DNA of 64,000 nt. Source: Omphiscola glabra. Its lineage: Eukaryota > Mollusca > Gastropoda > Lymnaeidae. The notes below the pieces were generated by a model. That model had not been told where the DNA came from and did no database searches. It worked only from the letters and a program-made list of their open reading frames with translations. This document shows, one piece after another, positions 13,302 to 25,950 of the stretch. The stretch covers positions 31,607,257-31,671,256 of the forward strand of contig OZ024801.1 of the NCBI GenBank assembly GCA_964017045.1. Reading direction: 5' to 3'. The position numbers and the translations under genes are program-made. Numbering within the stretch: position 1 is the first letter of the stretch; every line of letters starts with the position of its first letter.

Positions 13302-16100
13302 CAACACATGTATAGTTAGATACATTGACATACGCGGCCCATGTATTGTTAGGTACATTGGCATACTCGGCACATGTATAATTAGATACATTGACATACT
13401 CGGCCCATGTATAGTAGGAACATTGACATACATGTCTCATGTATAGTTAGATACATTGACATACACGGCACATGTATAGTTAGGTACATTGATACACTCG
13501 GCTAATGCGCAGTTAGATACATTGACATACTCGGCACATGTATAGTTAGATACATTGACAGACTCGGCACAAGAATAGTTAGATACATTGACATCCTCGG
13601 CACATGTATAGTTAGATACATTGACATACTCGGCACATGTATAGTTACGCACAATGACATACTCGGCACATGTATAGTTAGATACATTGACATACTCGGC
13701 ACATGTATAGTTAGATACATTTACATACTGGGCACATGTATAGTTGGTACATTGACATACTCGGCACATGTATAGTTAGATACATTGACATACTAGGCAC
13801 ATGGCTAGTTAGTTACATTTACATACTCGACCTATGTATAGTTAGATACATTGACATACTGTTCACATGTATTGTTAGGTACATTGACATACTCGGCACT
13901 TGGTTAATTAGATACATTGACTTACTCGGCACACTGTTATTTAGATACATTGACATACTCTGCACATGTTTAGTTAGATACATTGACATACTAGGCACAT
14001 GGCTAGTTGGTTACATTGACATACTCGGCCCATGTATAGATAGATACATTAACATACTCAACACATGTATAGTTAGATACATTGACATACTGGGCCCATG
14101 TATTGTTAGGTACATTGACATACTCGGCACATGGTTAATTAGATACATTGACATACTCGGCACATGTATTGTTAGATACATTGACATACTCGGCACATGT
14201 ATAGTTAGATACATTGACATAGTGCGCACATTGCTAGTTAGTTACATTGACATACTCGGCCCATGTATTGTTAGATACATTGACATACTGGGCCCATGTA
14301 TTGTTAGGTACATTGACATACTCTGCACATGGTTAATTAGATACATTGACATACTCGGCACATGTATTGTTAGATACATTGACATACTCGGCACATGAAT
14401 AGTTAAATACATTGACATACTCGGCACATGTATAGTTAGATACATTGACATACTCGGCACATGTATAGTTAGGTACATTGACATACTCGGCACATGTATA
14501 GTTAGATACATTGACATACTCGGCACATGTATAGTTAGATACATTGACATACTCGGCCAATGTATAGTTAGGTACATTGACATACTCGGCACATGTATAG
14601 TTAGATACATTGACATACTAGGCACATGGCTAGTTAGTTACATTGACATACTCGGCACATGTAAAGTTACATACATTGACATACTGGGCACATGTATAGT
14701 TAGGTACATTGACATACTCGGCACATGTATAGTTAGATACATTGACATACTCGGCACATGTATAGCTAGATACATTGACATACTCGGCCAATGTATAGTT
14801 AGGTACATTGACATACTCAACACATGTATAGTTAGATACATTGACATACTAGGCCCATGTATTGCTAGGTACATTGACATACTCGGCACATGGTTAATGA
14901 GATTCATTGATACTCGGCACATGTATTGTTAGGTACATTGACATACTCGGCACATGGTTAATAGATACATTGACATACTCAACACATGTATAGTTAGATA
15001 CATTGACATACTGGGCACATGGCTAGTTAGTTATTGACTTACTCGGCCCATGTATAGTTAGGTACATTGACATACTCGGCACATGTATAGTTAGATACAT
15101 TGACATACTGGGCACATGGCTAGTTAGTTACATTGACATACTCGGTCCATGTATTGTTAGATACATTGACATACTCAACACATGTATAGTTAGATACATT
15201 GACATACTGAGCCCATGTATTGTTAGGTACATTGACATACTCGACACATAGTTAATCAGATACATTTACATACTTGGCACATGTATTGTTAGATACATTG
15301 ACATACTTGGCACATGGTTAATTAGATACATTGACATATTCAACACATGTATAGTTAGATACATTGACATACTGGGCACATAGCTAGTTAGTGACATTGA
15401 CATACTCGGCACATGTATAGTTACATGCATTGACATACTGGGCACATGGCTAGTTAGTTACATTGACATACTCGGCACAAGTATAGTTAGATACATTGAC
15501 ATATACTCAACACATTTATTGTTATGTACATTGACATACTCGGCTCATGGTTAATAAGATTCATTGACATACTCGGCACATGTATTGTTAGATACATTGA
15601 CATACTCGGCACATGGTTAATAGATACATTGACTTACTCAACTTATGTATTGTTAGATACATTGACATACTCGGCACATGGCTAGTTAGTTACATTGACA
15701 TTCTCGGCCCATGTATAGTTAGATACATTGACATACTGGGCACATGGTTAATAGATACATTGACTTACTCAACACATGTATAGTTAGATACATTGACATA
15801 CTGGGCACATGGCTAGTTAGTTACATTTACATTCTCGGCCCATGTATAGTTAGATACATAGACATTCTCGGCACATGGTTAATTAGATACATTGACATAC
15901 TCGGCACATGTATTGTTTGATACATTGACATACTCGGCACATGAATAGTTAGATACATTGACATACTCGGCACATGTATAGTTAGATACATTGACATACT
16001 CAGCACATGTATAGTTAGGTGCATTGACATACTCGGCCCATGTATAGTTAGATACATTGACATACTCGGCACATGTATAGTTAGATACATTGACATACTC
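13302..16100. repeat. Satellite, right part of the founder unit of the 3.2-3.3 kb HOR
   Basis: 13302-15600 contains, in order, the variant strings that reappear in each 3.2-3.3 kb unit at 17-28 kb. These include the CATGTCTCATG monomer near 13430, the AATGCGCAG monomer near 13503, the first 32-bp GTATAGTTGGTACATT monomer (13736), AGTGCGCACATTGC near 14222, and CATAGTTAATCAGATAC near 15247. Together with 12370-13301 this makes one unit-length copy whose order is continued cyclically by the later copies. From about 15600 to 16100 there are extra monomers, including TTACTCAACTTATG near 15633 and a 7-monomer string at about 15870-16100 that resembles the 231-bp unit that follows. Confidence 0.8.
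14409..14441. repeat. Representative consensus monomer
   Basis: This is an exact copy of the most common 33-bp monomer. It has 12 G/C of 33 (about 36%), a single CpG inside ACTCGGC, the palindrome ACATGT, and a short inverted repeat ATGTAT...ATACAT with a 6-base spacer that runs into the next monomer. The period is a multiple of three, and the consensus lacks stops in one forward frame (11-residue period RYIDILGTCIV) and two reverse frames (periods MYLTIHVPSMS and YVNVSNYTCAE). This explains the abundance of spurious open reading frames along the array. Confidence 0.95.
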
Positions 16101-16780
16101 GGTCAATGTATAGTTAGGTACATTGAAATACTAGGCACATGTATAGTTAGATACATTGACATACTCGGCACATGTATAGTTAGGCACAATGACATACTCG
16201 GTCAATGTATAGTTAGGTACATTGAAATACTAGGCACATGTATAGTTAGATACATTGACATACTCGGCACATGTATAGTTAGGCACAATGACATACTCGG
16301 CACATGTATAGTTAGATACATTGACATACTCGGCACATGTATAGTTAGGTGCATTGACATACTCGGCACATGTATAGTTAGATACATTGACATACTCGGC
16401 ACATGTATAGTTAGATACATTGACATACTCGGTCAATGTATAGTTAGGTACATTGAAATACTAGGCACATGTATAGTTAGATACATTGACGTACTCGGCA
16501 CATGTATAGTTAGGCACAATGACATACTCGGCACATGTATAGTTAGATACATTGACATACTCGGCACATGTATAGTTAGGTGCATTGACATACTCGGCAC
16601 ATGTATAGTTAGATACATTGACATACTCGGCACATGTATAGTTAGATACATTGACATACTCGGTCAATGTATAGTTAGGTACATTGAAATACTAGGCACA
16701 TGTATAGTTAGATACATTGACATACTCGGCACATGTATAGTTAGGCACAATGAAATACTCGGCACATGTATAGTTAGATA
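16101..16780. repeat. 231-bp (7-monomer) local tandem repeat
   Basis: A 7-monomer unit starting at GGTCAATGTATAGTTAGG is repeated at 16200, 16431 and 16662, exactly 231 bp apart. A 3-monomer partial unit starts at 16101 (99 bp before the first full unit). The copies are almost identical; 16431-16661 differs from 16200-16430 by an apparent single change (GACGTACTC). The third copy is cut off near 16780. Internal markers are GAAATACTAGGCAC, TTAGGCACAATGAC and TTAGGTGCATTGAC. Such short near-identical copies suggest recent unequal exchange or slippage. Confidence 0.92.
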
Positions 16781-17260
16781 CATTGACATACTAGGCACAT
16801 GGCTAATTAGTTACATTTACATACTCGACCTATGTATAGTTAGATACATTGACATACTCAAAACATGTATAGTTAGATACTTTGACATACTGTTCCCATG
16901 TATTGTTAGGTACATTGACATACTCGGCACTTGGTTAATTAGATACATTGACTTACTCAGCACACTGTTAGTTCGATACATTGACATACTCTGCACATGT
17001 ATAGTTAGATACATTGACATACTAGGCACATGGCTAGTTGGTTACATTGACATTCTCGGCCCATGTATAGTTAGATACATTGACATACTCGGCACATGGT
17101 TAATTAGATACATTGACATACTCGGCTCATGTGTTGGTAGATACATTGACATACTCGACACATGGTTAATTAGTAACATTGACATTTTCAACACATATAT
17201 AGTTAGATACATTGACATACTTGGCACATGGCTAGTTAGTTACATTGACATACTCGGCCC
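16781..17260. repeat. Satellite lead-in to the 3.3 kb HOR copies
   Basis: This is satellite only. 17042-17260 matches 20233-20451, 23524-23742 and 25732-25950, so it is the end section of a 3.3 kb unit. 16817-17029 instead matches strings near 33802, 38086, 40817, 44663 and 48700, marked by TTACTCAGCACACTG or TTACTCGGCACACTG and GTTCCCATG. The segment is therefore a join between two HOR contexts. Confidence 0.8.
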
Positions 17261-20200
17261 ATGTATAGTTGGTACATTGACATACTCGGCACATGTATAG
17301 TTAGATACATTGACATAGTGCGCACATTGCTAGTTAGTTACATTGACATACTCGGCCCATGTATAGTTAGATACATTGACATACTGGGCCCATGTATTGT
17401 TAGATACATTGACATACTCTGCACATGGCTAATTAGATTCATTGACATACTCGGCACATGTATTTTTAGATACATTGACATACTCGGCACATGAATAGTT
17501 AAATCATTGACATACTCGGCACATGTATAGTTAGATACATTGACATACTCGGCACATGTATAGTTAGGTACATTGACATACTCGGCACATGTATAGTTAG
17601 ATACATTGACATACTCGGCACATGTATAGTTAGATACATTGACATACTCGGCCAATGTATAGTTAGGTACATTGACATACTCGGCACATGTATAGTTAGA
17701 TACATTGACATACTAGGCACATGGCTAGTTAGTTACATTGACATACTCGGTACATGTATAGTTCCATACATTGACATACTGGGCACATGGCTAGTTAGTT
17801 ACACTGACATACTCGGCGCATGTATACTTAGATATATTGACATACTTAACACATGTATAGTTAGATACATTGACATACTGGGCCCATGTATTGCTAGGTA
17901 CATTGACATACTCGGCACATGGTTAATGAGATTCATTGATAATCGGCACATGTATTGTTAGGTACATTGACATACTCGGCACATGGTTAATAGATACATT
18001 GACATACTCAACACATGTATAGTTAGATACATTGACATACTGGGCACATGGCTAGTTAGTTATTGACTTACTCGGCCCATGTATAGTTAGGTACATTGAC
18101 ATACTCGGCACATGTATAGTTTTATACATTGACATACTGGGCTCATGGCTAGTTAGTTACATTGACATACTCGGTCCATGTATTGTTAGATACATTGACA
18201 TACTCAACACATGTATAGTTAGATACATTGACATACTGAGCCCATGTATTGTTAGGTACATTGACATACTCGACACATAGTTAATCAGATACATTTACAT
18301 ACTTGGCACATGTATTGTTAGATACATTGACATACTTGGCACATGGTTAATTAGATACATTGACATATTCAACACATGTATAGTTAGATACATTGACATA
18401 CTGGGCACATAGCTAGTTAGTGACATTGACATACTCGACACATGTATAGTTAGATACATTGACATACTCAACATATATATAGTTAGATACAATGACATAC
18501 TCGGCCCATGTATAGTTAGGTACATTGACATACTCGGCACATGTATAGTTACATGCATTGACATACTGGGCACATGGCTAGTTAGTTACATTGACATACT
18601 CGGCCCAGTATAGTTAGATACATTGACATATACTCAACACATTTATTGTTAGGTACATTGACATACTCGGCTCATGGTTAATAAGATTCATTGACATACT
18701 CGGCACATGAATTGTTAGATACATTGACATACTCGGCACATGGTTAATAGATACATTGACTTACTCAACACATGTATTGTTAGATACATTGACATACTCG
18801 GCACATGGTTAATAGATACATTGACTTACTCAACACATGTATAGTTAGATACATTGACATACTGGGCCCATGTATTGTTAGGTACATTAACATACTCGGC
18901 ACATGGTTAATTAGATACATTGACATACTCGGCACATGTATTGTTAGATGAATTGACATACTCGGCTTATGGTTAATTAGATACATTGACATACTCAACA
19001 CATGTATAGTAAGATATATTGACATACTGGGCACATGGCTAGTTAGTTACATTGACATACTCGGCCAATGTATAGTTAGGTACATTGACATACTCGGCAC
19101 ATGTATAGTTATATACATTGACATACTAAGCACATGGCTAGTTAGTTACATTGATATACTTGGCCCATGTATAGTTAGATACATTGACATATTCATCACA
19201 TGTATAGTTAGATACATTGACATACTTAGCTCATGTATTGTTAGGTACATTGAAATACTCGTCACATGGTTAATTAGATACATTGACATACTCAACATAT
19301 GTATAGTTAGATACATTGACATACTGATCACATGACTAGTTAGTTACATTGACATACTCGGCACATGTATAGTTAGATACATTGACATACTCAACACATA
19401 TATAGTTAGATAAATTGACATACTCGGCCCATGTATAGTTAGGTACATTGACATACTCGGCACATGTATAGTTACATACATTGACATACTGGGCACATGG
19501 CTAGTTAGTTACATTGACATACTCGGCCCATGTATAGGTAGATACATTGACATACTCAACACATGTATAGTTAGATACATTTACATACTGGGCCCATGTA
19601 TTGTTAGGTACGTTGAATTACTCGGCACATGGCTAATTAGATTCATTGACATAATCGGCACATGTATTGTTAGATACATTGACATACTCGGCATATCGTT
19701 AATAGATACATTGACATACTCAACACATGTATAGTTAGATACATTGACATACTGGGCACATGGCTAGTTAGTTACATTGACATACTCGGCCCATGTATAG
19801 TTAGATACATTGACACACTCAACACATGTATAGTTAGATACATTGACATACGCGGCCCATGTATTGTTAGGTACATTGGCATACTCGGCACATGTATAAT
19901 TAGATACATTGACATACTCGGCCCATGTATAGTAGGCACATTGACATACATGTCTCATGTATAGTTAGATACATTGACATACACGGCACATGTATAGTTA
20001 GGTACATTGATACACTCGGCTAATGCGCAGTTAGATACATTGACATACTCGGCACATGTATAGTTAGATACATTGACAGACTCGGCACAAGAATAGTTAG
20101 ATACATTGACATCCTCGGCACATGTATAGTTAGATACATTGACATACTCGGCACATGTATAGTTAGATACATTGACATACTCTGCACATGTATAGTTAGA

Positions 20201-20451
20201 TACATTGACATACTAGGCACATGGCTAGTTGGTTACATTGACATTCTCGGCCCATGTATAGTTAGATACATTGACATACTCGGCACATGGTTAATTAGAT
20301 ACATTGACATACTCGGCTCATGTGTTGGTAGATACATTGACATACTCGACACATGGTTAATTAGTAACATTGACATATTCAACACATATATAGTTAGATA
20401 CATTGACATACTTGGCACATGGCTAGTTAGTTACATTGACATACTCGGCCC
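17261..20451. repeat. Family B HOR, copy 1 (3191 bp)
   Basis: This copy is bounded by the 32-bp GTATAGTTGGTACATT monomers beginning at 17261 and 20452. It agrees with the next copy at an offset of 3191-3192 bp in the first part. The one-base change comes from AAATCATTGAC near 17503, which lacks an A. The offset is 3291 bp in the last part, because three monomers (99 bp) found near 22.1 kb in copy 2 are missing here near 18.86-19.02 kb. Diagnostic internal variants include CGGCCCAGTATAG near 18601 and GACATATACTCAACACATTT. Confidence 0.92.
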
Positions 20452-23400
20452 ATGTATAGTTGGTACATTGACATACTCGGCACATGTATAGTTAGATACA
20501 TTGACATAGTGCGCACATTGCTAGTTAGTTACATTGACATACTCGGCCCATGTATAGTTAGATACATTGACATACTGGGCCCATGTATTGTTAGGTACAT
20601 TGACATACTCTGCACATGGCTAATTAGATTCATTGACATACTCGGCACATGTATTGTTAGATACATTGACATACTCGGCACATGAATAGTTAAATACATT
20701 GACATACTCGGCACATGTATAGTTAGATACATTGACATACTCGGCACATGTATAGTTAGGTACATTGACATACTCGGCACATGTATAGTTAGATACATTG
20801 ACATACTCGGCACATGTATAGTTAGATACATTGACATACTCGGCCAATGTATAGTTAGGTACATTGACATACTCGGCACATGTATAGTTAGATACATTGA
20901 CATACTAGGCACATGGCTAGTTAGTTACATTGACATACTCGGTACATGTATAGTTACATACATTGACATACTGGGCACATGGCTAGTTAGTTACACTGAC
21001 ATACTCGGCGCATGTATACTTAGATACATTGACATACTTAACACATGTATAGTTAGATACATTGACATACTGGGCCCATGTATTGCTAGGTACATTGACA
21101 TACTCGGCACATGGTTAATGAGATTCATTGATAATCGGCACATGTATTGTTAGGTACATTGACATACTCGGCACATGGTTAATAGATACATTGACAAACT
21201 CAACACATGTATAGTTAGATACATTGACATACTGGGCACATGGCTAGTTAGTTATTGACTTACTCGGCCCATGTATAGTTAGGTACATTGACATACTCGG
21301 CACATGTATAGTTAGATACATTGACATACTGGGCACATGGCTAGTTAGTTACATTGACATACTCGGTCCATGTATTGTTAGATACATTGACATACTCAAC
21401 ACATGTATAGTTAGATACATTGACATACTGAGCCCATGTATTGTTAGGTACATTGACATACTCTACACATAGTTAATCAGATACATTTACATACTTGGCA
21501 CATGTATTGTTAGATACATTGACATACTTGGCACATGGTTAATTAGATACATTGACATATTCAACACATGTATAGTTAGATACATTGACATACTGGGCAC
21601 ATAGCTAGTTAGTGACATTGACATACTCGACACATGTATAGTTAGATACATTGACATACTCAACATATATATAGTTAGATACAATGACATACTCGGCCCA
21701 TGTATAGTTAGGTACATTGACATACTCGGCACATGTATAGTTACATGCATTGACATACTGGGCACATGGCTAGTTAGTTACATTGACATACTCGGCCCAG
21801 TATAGTTAGATACATTGACATATACTCAACACATTTATTGTTAGGTACATTGACATACTCGGCTCATGGTTAATAAGATTCATTGACATACTCGGCACAT
21901 GTATTGTTAGATACATTGACATACTCGGCACATGGTTAATAGATACATTGACTTACTCAACACATGTATTGTTAGATACATTGACATACTCGGCACATGG
22001 TTAATAGATACATTGACTTACTCAACACATGTATAGTTAGATAAATTGACATAATGGGCCCATGTATTGTTAGGTACATTGACATACTCGGCACATGGTT
22101 AATTAGATACATTGACATACTTAACACATGTATAGTTAGATACATTGACATACTGGGCCCATGTATTGTTAGGTACATTAACATACTCGGCACATGGTTA
22201 ATTAGATACATTGACATACTCGGCACATGTATTGTTAGATGAATTGACATACTCGGCTTATGGTTAATTAGATACATTGACATACTCAACACATGTATAT
22301 TAAGATATATTGACATACTGGGCACATGTCTAGTTAGTTACATTGACATACTCGGCCAATGTATAGTTAGGTACATTGACATACTCGGCACATGTATAGT
22401 TATATACATTGACATACTAAGAACATGGCTAGTTAGTTACATTGATATACTCGGCCCATGTATAGTTAGATACATTGACATACTCATCACATGTATAGTT
22501 AGATACATTGACATACTTAGCTCATGTATTGTTAGGTACATTGAAATACTCGTCACATGGTTAATTAGATACATTGACATACTCAACATATGTATAGTTA
22601 GATACATTGACATACTGAACACATGGCTAGTTAGTTACATTGACATACTCGGCACATGTATAGTTAGATACATTGACATACTCAACACATATATAGTTAG
22701 ATAAATTGACATACTCGGCCCATGTATAGTTAGGTACATTGACATACTCGGCACATGTATAGTTACATACATTGACATACTGGGCACATGGCTAGTTAGT
22801 TACATTGACATACTCGGCCAATGTATAGGTAGATACATTGACATACTCAACACATGTATAGTTAGATACATTTACATACTGGGCCCATGTATTGTTAGGT
22901 ACGTTGAATTACTCGGCACATGGCTAATTAGATTCATTGACATACTCGGCACATGTATTGTTAGATACATTGACATACTCGGCATATCGTTAATAGATAC
23001 ATTGACATACTCAACACATGTATAGTTAGATACATTGACATACTGGGCACATGGCTAGTTAGTTACATTGACATATTCGGCCCATGTATAGTTAGATACA
23101 TTGACACACTCAACACATGTATAGTTAGATACATTGACATACGCGGCCCATGTATTGTTAGGTACATTGGCATACTCGGCACATGTATAATTAGATACAT
23201 TGACATACTCGGCCCATGTATAGTAGGCACATTGACATACATGTCTCATGTATAGTTAGATACATTGACATACACGGCACATGTATAGTTAGGTACATTG
23301 ATACACTCGGCTAATGCGCAGTTAGATACATTGACATACTCGGCACATGTATAGTTAGATACATTGACAGACTCGGCACAAGAATAGTTAGATACATTGA

Positions 23401-23742
23401 CATCCTCGGCACATGTATAGTTAGATACATTGACATACTCGGCACATGTATAGTTAGATACATTGACATACTCTGCACATGTATAGTTAGATACATTGAC
23501 ATACTAGGCACATGGCTAGTTGGTTACATTGACATTCTCGGCCCATGTATAGTTAGATACATTGACATACTCGGCACATGGTTAATTAGATACATTGACA
23601 TACTCGGCTCATGTGTTGGTAGATACATTGACATACTCGACACATGGTTAATTAGTAACATTGACATATTAGACACATATATAGGTAGATACATTGACAT
23701 ACTTGGCACATGGCTAGTTAGTTACATTGACATACTCGGCCC
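20452..23742. repeat. Family B HOR, copy 2 (3291 bp, fullest copy)
   Basis: This copy serves as the reference for the family. It is 3291 bp between successive GTATAGTTGGTACATT markers and matches the following copy at exactly 3291 bp over 20452 to about 20955, as does the end of copy 1 over about 19.1-20.4 kb. It contains 20529-20912, a run rich in consensus CGGCACATGTATAG monomers, then the CGGCGCATGTATAC, AATCGGCACATG, CATAGTTAATCAG, CCCAGTATAG and CATCACATG variants in fixed order. A single long-unit copy therefore holds about 100 monomers. Confidence 0.92.
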
Positions 23743-25950
23743 ATGTATAGTTGGTACATTGACATACTCGGCACATGTATAGTTAGATACATTGACATAG
23801 TGCGCACATTGCTAGTTAGTTACATTGACATACTCGGCCCATGTATAGTTAGATACATTGACATACTGGGCCCATGTATTGTTAGGTACATTGACATACT
23901 CTGCACATGGCTAATTAGATTCATTGACATACTCGGCACATGTATTGTTAGATACATTGACATACTCGGCACATGAATAGTTAAATACATTGACATACTC
24001 GGCACATGTATAGTTAGATACATTGACATACTCGGCACATGTATAGTTAGGTACATTGACATACTCGGCACATGTATAGTTAGATACATTGACATACTCG
24101 GCACATGTATAGTTAGATACATTGACATACTCGGCCAATGTATAGTTAGGTACATTGACATACTCGGCACATGTATAGTTAGATACATTGACATACTAGG
24201 CACATGGCTAGTTAGTTACATTGACATACTCGGTACATGTATAGTTAGATAAATTGACATAATGGGCCCATGTATTGTTAGGTACATTGACATACTCGGC
24301 ACATGGTTAATTAGATACATTGACATACTTAACACATGTATAGTTAGATACATTGACATACTGGGCCCATGTATTGTTAGGTACATTAACATACTCGGCA
24401 CATGGTTAATTAGATACATTGACATACTCGGCACATGTATTGTTAGATGAATTGACATACTCGGCTTATGGTTAATTAGATACATTGACATACTCAACAC
24501 ATGTATATTAAGATATATTGACATACTGGGCACATGGCTAGTTAGTTACATTGACATACTCGGCCAATGTATAGTTAGGTACATTGACATACTCGGCACA
24601 TGTATAGTTATATACATTGACATACTAAGCACATGGCTAGTTAGTTACATTGATATACTCGGCCCATGTATAGTTAGATACATTGACATACTCATCACAT
24701 GTATAGTTAGATACATTGACATACTTAGCTCATGTATTGTTAGGTACATTGAAATACTCGTCACATGGTTAATTAGATACATTGACATACTCAACATATG
24801 TATAGTTAGATACATTGACATACTGATCACATGGCTAGTTAGTTACATTGACATACTCGGCACATGTATAGTTAGATACATTGACATACTCAACACATAT
24901 ATAGTTAGATAAATTGACATACTCGGCCCATGTATAGTTAGGTACATTGACATACTCGGCACATGTATAGTTACATACATTGACATACTGGGCACATGGC
25001 TAGTTAGTTACATTGACATACTCGGCCAATGTATAGGTAGATACATTGACATACTCAACACATGTATAGTTAGATACATTTACATACTGGGCCCATGTAT
25101 TGTTAGGTACGTTGAATTACTCGGCACATGGCTAATTAGATTCATTGACATACTCGGCACATGTATTGTTAGATACATTGACATACTCGGCATATCGTTA
25201 ATAGATACATTGACATACTCAACACATGTATAGTTAGATACATTGACATACTGGGCACATGGCTAGTTAGTTACATTGACATATTCGGCCCATGTATAGT
25301 TAGATACATTGACTCACTCAACACATGTATAGTTAGATACATTGACATACGCGGCCCATGTATTGTTAGGTACATTGGCATACTCGGCACATGTATAATT
25401 AGATACATTGACATACTCGGCCCATGTATAGTAGGCACATTGACATACATGTCTCATGTATAGTTAGATACATTGACATACACGGCACATGTATAGTTAG
25501 GTACATTGATACACTCGGCTAATGCGCAGTTAGATACATTGACATACTCGGCACATGTATAGTTAGATACATAGACAGACTCGGCACAAGAATAGTTAGA
25601 TACATTGACATCCTCGGCACATGTATAGTTAGATACATTGACATACTCGGCACATGTATAGTTAGATACATTGACATACTCTGCACATGTATAGTTAGAT
25701 ACATTGACATACTAGGCACATGGCTAGTTGGTTACATTGACATTCTCGGCCCATGTATAGTTAGATACATTGACATACTCGGCACATGGTTAATTAGATA
25801 CATCGACATACTCGGCTCATGTGTTGGTAGATACATTGACATACTCGACACATGGTTAATTAGTAACATTGACATATTAGACACATATATAGGTAGATAC
25901 ATTGACATACTTGGCACATGGCTAGTTAGTTACATTGACATACTCGGCCC
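23743..25950. repeat. Family B HOR, copy 3 with a 1083-bp internal deletion
   Basis: This copy matches copy 2 at an offset of 3291 bp up to about 24248 and at 2208 bp from about 24249 on. 1083 bp (about 33 monomers) equivalent to roughly 20955-22040 is missing. The junction lies in the monomer reading GGTACATGTATAGTTAGATAAATTG, which joins the start of one variant to the end of another in register. That is as expected for unequal exchange between monomers of one array. The rest of the unit, including the AGACACATATATAGG variant near 25880, follows copy 2 closely. Confidence 0.92.

Noticed and set aside
14409..14441. Bacterial promoter boxes (TTGACA and TATAGT) in each monomer
   Set aside because: The two words are 13 bp apart rather than about 17, they occur in nearly every monomer of an array with no genes, and the context is eukaryotic-type satellite.
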